DNA from: Bifidobacterium breve
GTDB lineage: Bacteria > Actinomycetota > Actinomycetes > Nanopelagicales > Nanopelagicaceae
Assembly: GCA_945860245.1 (NCBI GenBank)
Contig: CAMAPO010000006.1
Location: 1 to 60,803, forward strand
Length of the DNA: 60,803 nt
Reading direction: 5' to 3'
This document shows positions 52,935 to 60,803 of the stretch, piece after piece. The notes beneath the pieces were generated by a model. That model searched no databases. It saw only the letters and a list, made by a program, of their open reading frames with translations, and was not told the DNA's origin. A program made the translations under genes and the position numbers. How positions within the stretch are numbered: the first letter of the stretch is position 1; every line of letters starts with the position of its first letter.

Positions 52935-53888
52935 ATGCGCGTTTTCATCACCGGTGGAGCCGGTTTTATCGGCTCTCACCTCTGTGATGCGCTGATCGCT
53001 CAAGGCCACCAAGTCGCAATTCTCGACAATATGTCCACTGGATCAGCAGCCAATATCGCACACACAAAAGATGCGATCGAAATCCACCAAGGCGATATCC
53101 GCGATGTGGCCCTAGTTGAAAAGTTAGCCGACCCTGCCGACCTCATCCTCCACATGGCCGCAGCCCTTGGCGTAAATACAATCTTAGAAAACCCAATTGA
53201 ATCTGTTTCAATTAACTTCACAGGTTCAGAAGTTGTTCTAAACGCTGCAACCAAGCTAAATAAAAGAATTGTCATCGCCAGCACATCAGAGATCTACGGC
53301 AAAAACCCAAAGCAACCCCTGAATGAAACTGATGATCGCGTAGTTGGTGCACCTCAAAAAATTCGCTGGACATATTCTGATGCCAAAGCTCTGGAAGAAG
53401 CGATCGCGCACGCGCTCTTTCTAACCAACCAACTTAAAGTCACTACCGTGCGACTATTCAATACCGTTGGCCCGCGTCAGGCCGGTCGTTACGGAATGGT
53501 TCTGCCGCGCTTTGTGCAATCAGCGCTGAAAAATGAACCAATCTCAATTTACGGCGACGGAACTCAATCTCGCGTCTTCTGCCACGTGCAAGATGCCGTC
53601 AAAGCGATCTTGACTCTTGCAACAACTGATTCTGCCATCGGTGATGTTTACAACATCGGCGGAACCGGTGAAACATCAATTAAACAGCTAGCCGAAAAAA
53701 TTATCGAGCGCACCAAATCAACTTCAACAATAACCTACACGCCATACGATCAGGCCTACCCAGCTGGTTTTGAAGATATGCAGCGTCGTGTGCCAGATAT
53801 TTCAAAGATCAAAAACAGCATCGGATGGGCACCTGTAAATACCTTAGATAAGATCATCGATGATGTCGCAGCCGAGATGAAGAAGTAA
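52935..53888 (+). CDS. NAD-dependent nucleotide-sugar epimerase/dehydratase
   Basis: A 317-residue extended SDR. N-terminal RVFITGGAGFIGSHLCDALI (NAD loop), catalytic Ser-Tyr-Lys in IASTSEIYG and WTYSDAKALEEA, and substrate motifs RLFNTVGPRQAGRYGMVLPR and IYGDGTQSRVFCHVQDAV. Likely a UDP-glucose 4-epimerase or related enzyme for surface polysaccharide. TAGACT (52922-52927) lies 7 nt before the ATG, suggesting a leaderless mRNA. It converges with the sugar dehydrogenase gene, separated by 2 nt. Confidence 0.92.
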   Translation: MRVFITGGAGFIGSHLCDALIAQGHQVAILDNMSTGSAANIAHTKDAIEIHQGDIRDVALVEKLADPADLILHMAAALGVNTILENPIESVSINFTGSEVVLNAATKLNKRIVIASTSEIYGKNPKQPLNETDDRVVGAPQKIRWTYSDAKALEEAIAHALFLTNQLKVTTVRLFNTVGPRQAGRYGMVLPRFVQSALKNEPISIYGDGTQSRVFCHVQDAVKAILTLATTDSAIGDVYNIGGTGETSIKQLAEKIIERTKSTSTITYTPYDQAYPAGFEDMQRRVPDISKIKNSIGWAPVNTLDKIIDDVAAEMKK

Positions 53889-53890
53889 AG

Positions 53891-55099
53891 CTAAAGCCCT
53901 TTCGCTCCAGGCAACTTTCCTGTCGTATCAAATACATATGGCGCAGACGCCAATACCGCTTTCTTATCTACCCCATCGTGCAAAGTAATAACTATCGCAA
54001 TATCCGCACCCCCCAAAGGCGTTGAACTCTGCCCTTTCCAAGTTCCGACAAGATCATCGTGCCAAGTAACTTCCCCGCCAGCCTTTTTAGCCTCTTCAAT
54101 AACTAACTCCGCTGGGGTTTCACGAGTATCAGCCACATTCGCTTTATAAGAAATACCAATTACTTGAACTTTCTTACCTTTTAAAGATCCACCGTTATCT
54201 GCAGCCACACGAGCAACAACATATTTCGGCATCTCTAAGTTAACTTCATTGGCGCGCTCAATAAATGTGGCAGGTACTCCAAGACCTGCAGCAACATGCG
54301 ATAAATAAGACGGATCCACCGGAATGCAATGTCCACCCACACCAGCACTTGGGTTAAATTTCATAAATCCATATGGTTTGGTGTCGGCCGCATCTAAAGT
54401 TTCATAGACTGAAATACCCAGCGCATGCGAAATCTGTGCAAACTCATTTACCAACGCAATATTTACTTGCCTAAAAGTATTTTCAAATAACTTTGCAGCT
54501 TCTGCCACCTCGGGAGATGAAACTTCAACCAACTTGTCACAGAACGAAGAGTAAAATTCACGAGTCTGCTTCGATGCCTCAGGTGTTAACCCTGCATATA
54601 GCCGCGGCGTATTTTTCTGGTCCCAATCGCTGCGACCTGGATCAACTCGCTCTGGTGAAATTGCGTATAAGTGCGCAACTTTCCCAGTCGCCAACTTTTC
54701 AATCAACGGCTTTATAACACTGCGAATTGTTCCGGGGTAAGAAGTAGATTCATTAATCACCAGAACTGGATTAGTTATATTCTCTGCAATTAGTTTGCAA
54801 GCAGATTCAATATAAGTAAGATCAGGCTTGCGATCTTTATCTAAAGGCGTCGGCACCGCAATCACCACAATATCTGCCCCTGCAATATCTGCGCCATTAG
54901 CCGTTGCGCGATAATTTCCAGCGGTAATCGCTGCACTTATATCTTCACTTTTGACGCCTTCTATATGCGAAATACCTTGATTTAGCCGATCTACAACCTT
55001 TTCGTTGTTATCAAATCCAATGACTTGATAACTCTTTGCAGCAAAGGCGGAAATAGTTAGGCCAACATAGCCCTGTCCGATTATCGCTACTTTAGCCAT
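53891..55099 (-). CDS. Nucleotide-sugar dehydrogenase (UDP-Glc/ManNAc-type)
   Basis: A 402-residue UDP-glucose/GDP-mannose dehydrogenase family enzyme that oxidises a nucleotide sugar to the uronate with two NAD. N-terminal VAIIGQGYVGLTISAFAAKS, middle AISPERVDPGRSDW and EAAKLFENTFRQVNIALVNE, catalytic cysteine in VGGHCIPVDPSYLS, C-terminal GISYKANVADTRETPAELVI. The PERVDPGR segment resembles the UDP-N-acetylhexosamine subgroup (WecC/TviB-like). It overlaps the upstream ligase gene by one base. It should feed acidic surface polysaccharide. Confidence 0.93.
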   Translation of the reverse strand: MAKVAIIGQGYVGLTISAFAAKSYQVIGFDNNEKVVDRLNQGISHIEGVKSEDISAAITAGNYRATANGADIAGADIVVIAVPTPLDKDRKPDLTYIESACKLIAENITNPVLVINESTSYPGTIRSVIKPLIEKLATGKVAHLYAISPERVDPGRSDWDQKNTPRLYAGLTPEASKQTREFYSSFCDKLVEVSSPEVAEAAKLFENTFRQVNIALVNEFAQISHALGISVYETLDAADTKPYGFMKFNPSAGVGGHCIPVDPSYLSHVAAGLGVPATFIERANEVNLEMPKYVVARVAADNGGSLKGKKVQVIGISYKANVADTRETPAELVIEEAKKAGGEVTWHDDLVGTWKGQSSTPLGGADIAIVITLHDGVDKKAVLASAPYVFDTTGKLPGAKGL

Positions 55100-56808
55100 T
55101 AAGGTAATGCTTTTATGTCAGGATTCAATGGATCTAGACGAAGAAGTTCAGCTTTTGCTTTGGTTTTCTCTTCAGTTGTAATCAGTGACAAGGAGTAAAG
55201 TGTTCGCCAACCATCAAAACTTTCTGGGTTAATTTCTACGTTGTAACGAGCATATTTTGCTGCTTGATCATAAAGCTTACTCTGCTCAAGTGATAAAACT
55301 ATTGACGAATATCGATTTGAATCGTACGGGATTAGATAAGAAGGTTGTAAAACTTTTTCTATTTCCGGTAAGCTCCCTGTGTTGACTGCAGATTTCCATT
55401 TCATATCCGCATTAAGTGGTGGAAACGCCAGGAAAAGACCAAGCAGTCCAGCCTGAAAGGCAACAAGTTGCGGCGAAAAGAAAAACTGCAAGTCATTCTT
55501 TTTCACTCTTCTTTTTGATGTTGACTTAGAATTAGGATTATCACTTTTTGACTCTTCTCGAGTTGAAATTTCATACGCAATTAAACTTCCGCCCAAAACC
55601 CAACCCAATATTGCTAATCCAACTTGATTGATACTGATTACCGATTGGACCTGGTAACAAACCCACCCAGTAGTCAGCGACACGAAGGTTACATTAAACT
55701 TACGTTGACGAAGCGTAACCTTCACAATGGCAATAGCGGATAGAGTGATGAGCAACAAATAGCTTAAAAGTAGCGGCCATCCTCCATACGCGAATTGATC
55801 CATCAGCACGTTATGTGCAGCATTTGTCACCGTATTGGGGCCGGGAACTATTAGCGCATGTGAATCTCGCATTCTTCGGTACCAGTCACCATAAGAATCC
55901 ATTCCAACCCCAGTAAATGGAAATTCACGACCCATATTCCATCCCGCTTGCCAATACTCTCCACGTAGTGAGACGGAAGTTTTGTAGACTAATTTTGCAA
56001 GTGGACCAATCTGTAGTGCGCCCATTAAGGCTATGAAGCCAAAAACTGATATCAGGGCACTGTAAAAGATAGTAAAAACTTTAGACTTAAACCTATCGCG
56101 CACTAAATAGAATCCCAGGATTGAAAGACCACCCAAAGAAACAACAACGCCCTGCACTGCGTGCGATGCTTTTACTTCAATCAAGGCAATTACTATGACA
56201 ATGACTCCTGAAATTCTATATGCCGCTCTCAAGCCCGGCTTGAGGAGATTTGTAGCTAGGATCGAGATAAAGATTCCTAGGAAAGAGCCAATAAAGTTTG
56301 GGTTTCCAAAAGTACCAAGAATATTCTTGTAGGGATTATTCCATCCCACAAAATCACCAAAAGTTATAACCCATAGACAGTAGATCACATTTACTAGACC
56401 GGCAAGAAGGATTGCATTGATTATTCTTGAGAAATTCTTCTCGAGACGCAGATATAGAGCTGCAAAGAAAATAAGTGTTAAGGAAAAGTAAGTTAAGAAT
56501 CCTGTGTTTCTTCCATAAACGCCATATATATTTTGAACAAACGGAGATTGACTATTTAAAACTGCAGATACTGCAAAAATTTGGAAGGTGATCCCGGCAA
56601 TCAAAGGTGTACGCGAGTCTTTCCATAACCTTGATGGACCTTGAAGTAAGACCAGTCCACCTGCAGCGAAGGCAAAGAAAGCCAAAGATATCTGTTTCGT
56701 TACATTCACCGGATCTGATACTTGACCAACCAGAATAAAAATAGCGGTAAAGCAAGACCCGATAGCTATAAGTTGAGAGGTTAATTTCTCACGAGACGTT
56801 TCTAGCAT
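55099..56808 (-). CDS. O-antigen ligase / Wzy-like membrane protein
   Basis: A 569-residue integral membrane protein. About ten to twelve helices fill residues 15-475, with the Wzy_C-type loop REFPFTGVGMDSYGDWYRRM and NAAHNVLMDQFAYGGWPLLL (conserved His in NAAHN). The last 100 residues are hydrophilic with a TPR-like helical stretch (YDQAAKYARYNVEINPESFD). Probably polymerises or ligates envelope polysaccharide or glycosylates surface protein. A basic insertion (SKSTSKRRVKKNDL) separates two late helices. Coupled to the dehydrogenase gene downstream. Confidence 0.85.
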   Translation of the reverse strand: MLETSREKLTSQLIAIGSCFTAIFILVGQVSDPVNVTKQISLAFFAFAAGGLVLLQGPSRLWKDSRTPLIAGITFQIFAVSAVLNSQSPFVQNIYGVYGRNTGFLTYFSLTLIFFAALYLRLEKNFSRIINAILLAGLVNVIYCLWVITFGDFVGWNNPYKNILGTFGNPNFIGSFLGIFISILATNLLKPGLRAAYRISGVIVIVIALIEVKASHAVQGVVVSLGGLSILGFYLVRDRFKSKVFTIFYSALISVFGFIALMGALQIGPLAKLVYKTSVSLRGEYWQAGWNMGREFPFTGVGMDSYGDWYRRMRDSHALIVPGPNTVTNAAHNVLMDQFAYGGWPLLLSYLLLITLSAIAIVKVTLRQRKFNVTFVSLTTGWVCYQVQSVISINQVGLAILGWVLGGSLIAYEISTREESKSDNPNSKSTSKRRVKKNDLQFFFSPQLVAFQAGLLGLFLAFPPLNADMKWKSAVNTGSLPEIEKVLQPSYLIPYDSNRYSSIVLSLEQSKLYDQAAKYARYNVEINPESFDGWRTLYSLSLITTEEKTKAKAELLRLDPLNPDIKALP

Positions 56809-56835
56809 TATTGAATCATACTAAAAATGTAATTT

Positions 56836-56881
56836 AAAAAGCCGAAACCCGGCTCCCTCCGTAGAGGGAACCGGGTTTCGG
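56836..56881 (-). terminator. Intrinsic terminator after the S-layer-like gene
   Basis: Long hairpin 56842-56881: arms CCGAAACCCGG and CCGGGTTTCGG plus inner TCCCTC/GAGGGA around a CGTA tetraloop. On the minus strand it is followed by a T run (56836-56840), so it ends the surface-protein transcript 29 nt after its stop. Confidence 0.92.
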
Positions 56882-56909
56882 TTCTAGATCTTTAAAAGAT
56901 CGAGGCTAT

Positions 56910-58901
56910 TTAAGCCTTAACCTTCTTTTGGATCTTGATTACTAGCTTAGTTAGAGCTGCGATCTGCTCCTTTAGAGCTGCGATCAATGTTGCTACCTGT
57001 GTTGATAGTTCGGTAACTAGATCAACAGCTTCCTGAGCCAAGGCTCCGGCTGCTTTTGCTTCATCAGCAGCATCCAAGGCTGCATCAGTTGCATCTTGTG
57101 CTGCTGCTTCTGCTAGTTCTGCTGCAGCTGTTGCGTTATCGACTGCGGCATTTGTCACTGAGACTGTCGCTGAAACTGCTGGCTTAGGTGCAGTTGAAGT
57201 AACCACGTGATCAGTTGCAGTTCCTTCGGTACCTGTGATCAAAAGTGTTCCGGTACCAACTGGAGCATAGAAGGTGTATGTAGCTTTTCCATCTTTAACT
57301 GTAACTGAATCAGTTGTTGGAAGTGTGTCACCCTGTACTGCAAGGTTTGTATCCAAACCTGTTGAGCTTAGGAGTGAATATGTTCCATCTGCCATTGGCT
57401 GACCGGTTGCTGTAGTAGCTGTCAGGGTGACAGTTACCTTCGTACCTGGTCCGTAAGAGGCTGCATCTGTTGTTAACACAACAGTCTTTGCAGTCTTTTC
57501 GGTGATGTTCACATTAACAGTCTTTGTTACTGTCGCATCAGTACATGCAGATGTATTACATACCTTGATGCTGGTCTTTCCGACCTTTACACCAGTTACA
57601 TAAAGTACTCCACCTGTTCCGCCAGTTACTGTAGCAATTGTTGTATCAGCAGATACACCATAGACAGTTGGAGCAGCTGTTGCTGTAAGATCAGCATCTG
57701 CACCTGTTACGGTGATTGTTGCTGAATCTGCAGCGCCAGTACCGAATTGGTTCTTAGAAACTGTTGCCGTTGGGTATGAAGTAACTGCGCCAACGAAGTT
57801 AATCGTCTTTGTAGCCAGTGTCACTCCATTAGCAGAGATCGTAAGAGTTGCTGCGCCATTCTTGCCTGAATAGGCAACACCGAATGAGCGCTGCAAGTAG
57901 TTAACAGTTCCATCAGTTGATAGCTCTGTGTAAGTTGTTCCCTTAACTGATCCACCGTAAGTTACAAAACCAACAGGTGAGATAGATGCTGTTACTAGAA
58001 CGCCAGGAGCGTTGAAGTAATACGCAGATGCTGCACAAGGGGAGTAGTCACTTATCCCACAAGTTCCACCAGGTGTGCCCTGTGTAGCAGCCATCCAAGT
58101 TGATGTTGTAATTGAGTCAGTATTTGCAACGATTACAGCAACATTTGCTACCTGTGTTCCGATAGACATTCCAACTGTTGTTGTTTCATAAGTTGCAAGG
58201 GTAGAGGCTGCATCTTTAGTCACGATGTGGCCAGCCAATTCTGCGACGTTTTGTGCACGAGTGTGACCGACAGTAGACGAGTCAGAAGCCACTTTGTGAT
58301 AGCCACCGCCATCTTTCAGAGCGTGAGTAGCAACAGCGCCACCGCCACCGCCCAGCGGACCAGCCGCCATGTAAACACGTGAGCCAGTTGCTGATGGTGC
58401 AGCAGGTGCTGCAACAGTAACTGTCCAGTCTTTAGCAAGTGCTAATACTGGGTTACCGGTACCGGTTGTTGGAGTCACACGGATTACGTATGTACCAGAA
58501 ACAACTGCTGTAAGTGATAACTTGAAGTTTGCAGTCACTGCAGTGCTTGCTGCGACTGAACCTGTTGCTGCCACTAAATTTGCTGCTGTCTTGTTTGGTG
58601 ATCCAGCATCTACATATGTTGCATCAGTGAATGTTGCGAAACTTGGCAGAGCCGCGTTTCCATCTGGGTATGAAACAAAAGAAGCAGTCGCTGTGACTGT
58701 ATCTGATGTTCCTGTTGAAAGATACTTCTGCGTTACTACCACTGAAGTGGCAGTGCCGATTGTTCCAGTTGATGTAGCACTTGCCAGGATGAGTTGATCA
58801 CCCATCGGTGCCGCGCTTGAAGGTGCTGACGCAAGAACGCCCAGACCCAAAGCTGCAACTGTCACAAGCGTTATGCGCTTGAAAGTTGTCTTTGTAGACA
58901 T
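56910..58901 (-). CDS. Large secreted surface protein, S-layer-like, with C-terminal coiled coil
   Basis: A 663-residue exported protein. Signal peptide about 1-31 (ITLVTVAALGLGVLASAPSS). The bulk is Thr/Ser/Ala/Val-rich and low in charge, built of beta-sandwich domains; a region with TAKTVVLTTDAASYGPGTKV and KATYTFYAPVGTGTLLITGT looks Big/Ig-like. Only a few cysteines (TCGISDYSPC, CNTSAC). The last 75 residues are an Ala-rich helix then a coiled coil (LVTELSTQVATLIAALKEQI, LVIKIQKKVKA), probably for assembly or wall anchoring. The ATG at 58901 is fixed by GAAAGGAAA; a longer frame to 59063 lies in the leader. A strong terminator and structured leader suggest high expression. Confidence 0.85.
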   Translation of the reverse strand: MSTKTTFKRITLVTVAALGLGVLASAPSSAAPMGDQLILASATSTGTIGTATSVVVTQKYLSTGTSDTVTATASFVSYPDGNAALPSFATFTDATYVDAGSPNKTAANLVAATGSVAASTAVTANFKLSLTAVVSGTYVIRVTPTTGTGNPVLALAKDWTVTVAAPAAPSATGSRVYMAAGPLGGGGGAVATHALKDGGGYHKVASDSSTVGHTRAQNVAELAGHIVTKDAASTLATYETTTVGMSIGTQVANVAVIVANTDSITTSTWMAATQGTPGGTCGISDYSPCAASAYYFNAPGVLVTASISPVGFVTYGGSVKGTTYTELSTDGTVNYLQRSFGVAYSGKNGAATLTISANGVTLATKTINFVGAVTSYPTATVSKNQFGTGAADSATITVTGADADLTATAAPTVYGVSADTTIATVTGGTGGVLYVTGVKVGKTSIKVCNTSACTDATVTKTVNVNITEKTAKTVVLTTDAASYGPGTKVTVTLTATTATGQPMADGTYSLLSSTGLDTNLAVQGDTLPTTDSVTVKDGKATYTFYAPVGTGTLLITGTEGTATDHVVTSTAPKPAVSATVSVTNAAVDNATAAAELAEAAAQDATDAALDAADEAKAAGALAQEAVDLVTELSTQVATLIAALKEQIAALTKLVIKIQKKVKA

Positions 58902-58923
58902 TTGTTTCCTTTCGATAGTCGAT

Positions 58924-58997
58924 CCACGGACCATCCGTGGCTCGGCTTGAAGTGGATAAACCACTTCGTCTCGATACATCGCACGTGCTGATGTATC
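58924..58997 (-). promoter_or_regulatory. Structured 5' leader with three stem-loops
   Basis: In mRNA order: stem 1 at 58973-58997 (GATACATC/GATGTATC, 8 bp, 9-nt loop holding CACGTG), stem 2 at 58949-58967 (GAAGTGG/CCACTTC, 7 bp, 5-nt loop), stem 3 at 58924-58940 (CCACGGA/TCCGTGG, 7 bp, 3-nt loop). All are perfect and closely spaced, ending about 22 nt before the surface-protein start. They may stabilise the mRNA or regulate it; no known riboswitch class is recognised. Confidence 0.7.
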
Positions 58998-59074
58998 AAA
59001 TTCCCCGCCGTGTATCCGGACCCGACGGAGAAACCTATTTAGGTGAATTTTCACGTGCTTCACCGTTCTGCCTT

Positions 59075-60442
59075 TTACTTCTTTGACTCAGTCACAAGTA
59101 CTGACTGAGCTAAAATTTGAGTCTTACCTGGATTTAGTACAAGTCGAGTTGTAACTGACTTGATAGGACCTGTTAGGTCGAAGCCACGGTTGCCCACGGG
59201 GATAAAGAACTCTGAAGTTGGGGTTGAGACTACGAGAATTCTAACGGTCACAAGGTACTGTCCGTTGGACATACGCTCAAAATCGGTCGTTGTGGCGCCG
59301 AGGTCGAGCGTGGTCCAACTACCTGCAACACCGACTGAAACCCCGAGAACGGAGTATCTGGTGCCGTTGCCATCCACTGTGATGTTCTGAGAGATCATCA
59401 CATTTGGGCCACCAACCGCTGTAATGGCTTGGGTGGACAACTCTGTTCCGGCTTCGGTGGCGATCGGCGTATTTCGGTTCACGCGGATGGTGCCTGGGGT
59501 GCCGTTATCTGTGGCAACAGTAAAGCCTGTGGGGATCCCGTCTTTATCAAGACCTGGGAAGGCAAGCTTTGCTGATTTGATTGCCACACCTGAAACCATT
59601 GTGCTCGACTTCTTGGCTGGCGCTGAAAGAGTAGGTGTTGGAGCACTTGCCTCAACTGGAGCAACGGGCTCAGATGAACCAGCGACTGGGCCAGATGCGA
59701 TCTCAGATGGCGCAGAAGGATTGATGACAACGCCTTCTCGGCCGGTCATTGAGTTAAAGCCAAGGAATGCGGTCACAACAAGAAGTAGTGAAAGAGCAAC
59801 CTTGGAAGATTTCTGAGCAAGCTCTGCAGCCTTCTTATAGGTAGTAGAAAGCATGTCGAGAGCGGTTAGGCCGCGCTCTTCGTCGATAACGAGTTCTGAA
59901 AGTACGCGGCGAAGTGATGCGCGAGCGCGAGAAACAGTGTGGCGCACTGCAGATTCCTTGATTCCAAGTTCTGCGGCGATCTCTGAAGTCGAGCGGCCTT
60001 CCATTTCCCACATAACAAGTGCTGCGCGCTCTGCAGGAGAAAGTAGTGCAAGTGCTTGACGAATGATTGCGGCATCTTCAGCGGCAGAAATCGCCTGTGA
60101 ATGATCGCCGTCTACCTGCCAAGCAGCCTCAACCTCAGCCTGGGCATCGTCGATAACCACAAGGTTAGGACGACGGCCTTCAAGGCGGAACAAGTCGATG
60201 CAGAGGTTCTCGATGGTGCGGTGTAGATAAGAAAGAGCGTGATCATTTGAGTCAAGCTCAGGAGCAGCGAGCATGAACTTGATCAGCGCATCTTGAGTGA
60301 TTTCTTCAGCCTTAGCGGAATCCTTTAGGACGCGGTTTGCGTGGGCAAGGAGTTCTGAACGATGCTCTGTGTAGAAAGCACCGAGCTCTGCGACGGTCCA
60401 CACACGGGGACCTGCAGAGGCTGCAGACTTCTTAAATGCCAC
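59075..60442 (-). CDS. ECF-type sigma factor with membrane segment and extracytoplasmic domain
   Basis: A 455-residue protein. Residues 22-90 are sigma region 2 (ELLAHANRVLKDSAKAEEIT, DALSYLHRTIENLCIDLFR-like). Residues 125-180 are region 4 with the helix-turn-helix STSEIAAELGIKESAVRHTV. A single membrane helix at about 213-231 (KVALSLLLVVTAFLGFNSM) follows, then a Pro/Ser/Ala linker and a beta-rich domain of about 160 residues outside the membrane. The sigma part is therefore tethered to the membrane. No anti-sigma gene adjoins it. GTG start with AAGGAAG box. Its stop is 174 nt upstream of the S-layer-like gene, which may be its target. Confidence 0.88.
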   Translation of the reverse strand: MAFKKSAASAGPRVWTVAELGAFYTEHRSELLAHANRVLKDSAKAEEITQDALIKFMLAAPELDSNDHALSYLHRTIENLCIDLFRLEGRRPNLVVIDDAQAEVEAAWQVDGDHSQAISAAEDAAIIRQALALLSPAERAALVMWEMEGRSTSEIAAELGIKESAVRHTVSRARASLRRVLSELVIDEERGLTALDMLSTTYKKAAELAQKSSKVALSLLLVVTAFLGFNSMTGREGVVINPSAPSEIASGPVAGSSEPVAPVEASAPTPTLSAPAKKSSTMVSGVAIKSAKLAFPGLDKDGIPTGFTVATDNGTPGTIRVNRNTPIATEAGTELSTQAITAVGGPNVMISQNITVDGNGTRYSVLGVSVGVAGSWTTLDLGATTTDFERMSNGQYLVTVRILVVSTPTSEFFIPVGNRGFDLTGPIKSVTTRLVLNPGKTQILAQSVLVTESKK

Positions 60443-60747
60443 TTTGGGACTTCCTTCTTAACCGGTTTTTACTTCAGTGACACCCGTCGGTGCCTCTATA
60501 TCCTTCTACGAATCTTAGCCCCCTTTGTAGTGGGGAAGGTACAAAACGGACATTTCGACAAGTCGAAAGCAAATGGTAATTCCCCACGCTCAATCCAAGG
60601 TATCCTTAAGCCATCGACGCACCTTGCATCGATGTTTCCCTCAAAGTGAGCCTAAAACGGCCACTTACTTGCGAGTCTTATCACCGCCCTGGCCCATTCG
60701 AGGCCATACCCGAGACGCGCTTGTCGTCTCGATTGGTATGCATTTCT
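60443..60747. other. Intergenic region upstream of the sigma factor gene
   Basis: About 305 nt with no convincing gene. It contains a 7-bp hairpin CGAGACG/CGTCTCG (60711-60731) 16 nt before the rightward ATG, and a weaker ATCGA/TCGAT repeat near 60616-60638. Promoters for both directions are expected, but no clear -10/-35 pair could be chosen. Confidence 0.5.
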
Positions 60748-60803
60748 ATGTCTCTACAGCCACGTACAACCGCGCCCGGAAAAGCCCGCAGAGCAGCATC
60801 TGC
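60748..60803 (+). CDS. Possible N-terminal fragment of an unknown protein (runs off the right edge)
   Basis: From ATG 60748 the frame stays open to the window end and reads MSLQPRTTAPGKARRAAS, a basic, Ala/Arg-rich start. Nineteen codons are too few to name a family. Another ATG at 60739 in the same frame phase was considered but gives no clearer match. Support is only the open frame after a hairpin-bearing gap and divergence from the sigma gene. Confidence 0.3.
   Translation, partial: MSLQPRTTAPGKARRAAS

Noticed and set aside
58902-59063. 54-residue N-terminal extension of the surface protein
   Set aside because: The extension has an Arg-rich composition and lies over the hairpins; the real start at 58901 has a strong ribosome site and begins a standard signal peptide.
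59424-59816. 130-codon open frame opposite the sigma factor gene
   Set aside because: Antisense to a well-supported gene, with composition dictated by the Ser/Pro/Ala codons on the other strand; no independent evidence.

Overview
The window looks like a compact, moderate-GC actinobacterial chromosome. Several families are essentially restricted to Actinobacteria (DUF2530, DUF3027, DUF3263, DUF1416/SseC, GlnR, MshA/MshD, CarD, Nudix-phosphatase MutT1), and their order partly matches mycobacterial blocks: gltA2/serC/MFS/DUF2530/Csp/DUF3027; mshA/YbjN/gpm; YgfZ/nitrobindin/SseC/rhodanese/thioredoxin/GlnR/MshD. Low-to-mid GC, tight or overlapping genes and many leaderless starts suggest a streamlined freshwater lineage such as Nanopelagicales (acI). 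That placement is inference, since no rRNA is present.

Layout. 1-13.5 kb: partial citrate synthase, pdxH, serC, two MFS carriers, a cold-shock protein, GroEL under a CIRCE operator, a PLP decarboxylase, an SDR protein, NDH-2, a hydrolase, carbonic anhydrase and tRNA-Thr. 13.5-24 kb: polyphosphate genes (ppx, ppk1, mutT1), rlmB-cysS-ispDF-carD, gpmA and YbjN. 24-32 kb: mshA, asparaginase, nitrobindin, two tiny membrane proteins, YgfZ, a Fur-type regulator, then a sulfur operon (DUF1416, rhodanese, DUF4395) preceded by a leaderless peptide ending in Cys-Cys. GlnR and a single-domain MshD remnant follow.

31.8-51.3 kb is the most distinctive part: a beta-glucan (laminarin-type) utilisation region. 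It has a LacI regulator, a GH1 beta-glucosidase, four GH16 endoglucanase-like enzymes (three secreted, one apparently cytoplasmic), an ABC sugar importer without its own ATPase, and two related secreted proteins built from a repeated domain. A fructokinase-type kinase, an aldose epimerase and an aminotransferase lie beside it. Two near-identical 14-bp palindromes sit at two divergent promoters and probably bind the LacI protein. The inferred route is: secreted GH16 enzymes cut polysaccharide, surface proteins hold it, the importer brings in oligosaccharides, and cytoplasmic GH16 and GH1 reduce them to glucose.

51.3-60.8 kb holds an aldo/keto reductase, a toxin-antitoxin pair whose toxin is frameshifted, cell-envelope polysaccharide genes (epimerase, nucleotide-sugar dehydrogenase, O-antigen-ligase-like protein), an S-layer-like surface protein with a multi-hairpin 5' leader, and next to it an ECF-type sigma factor carrying a membrane segment and an extracytoplasmic domain. 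At least five divergent gene pairs share overlapping symmetrical -10 hexamers, and many genes start 6-7 nt after a -10 box.
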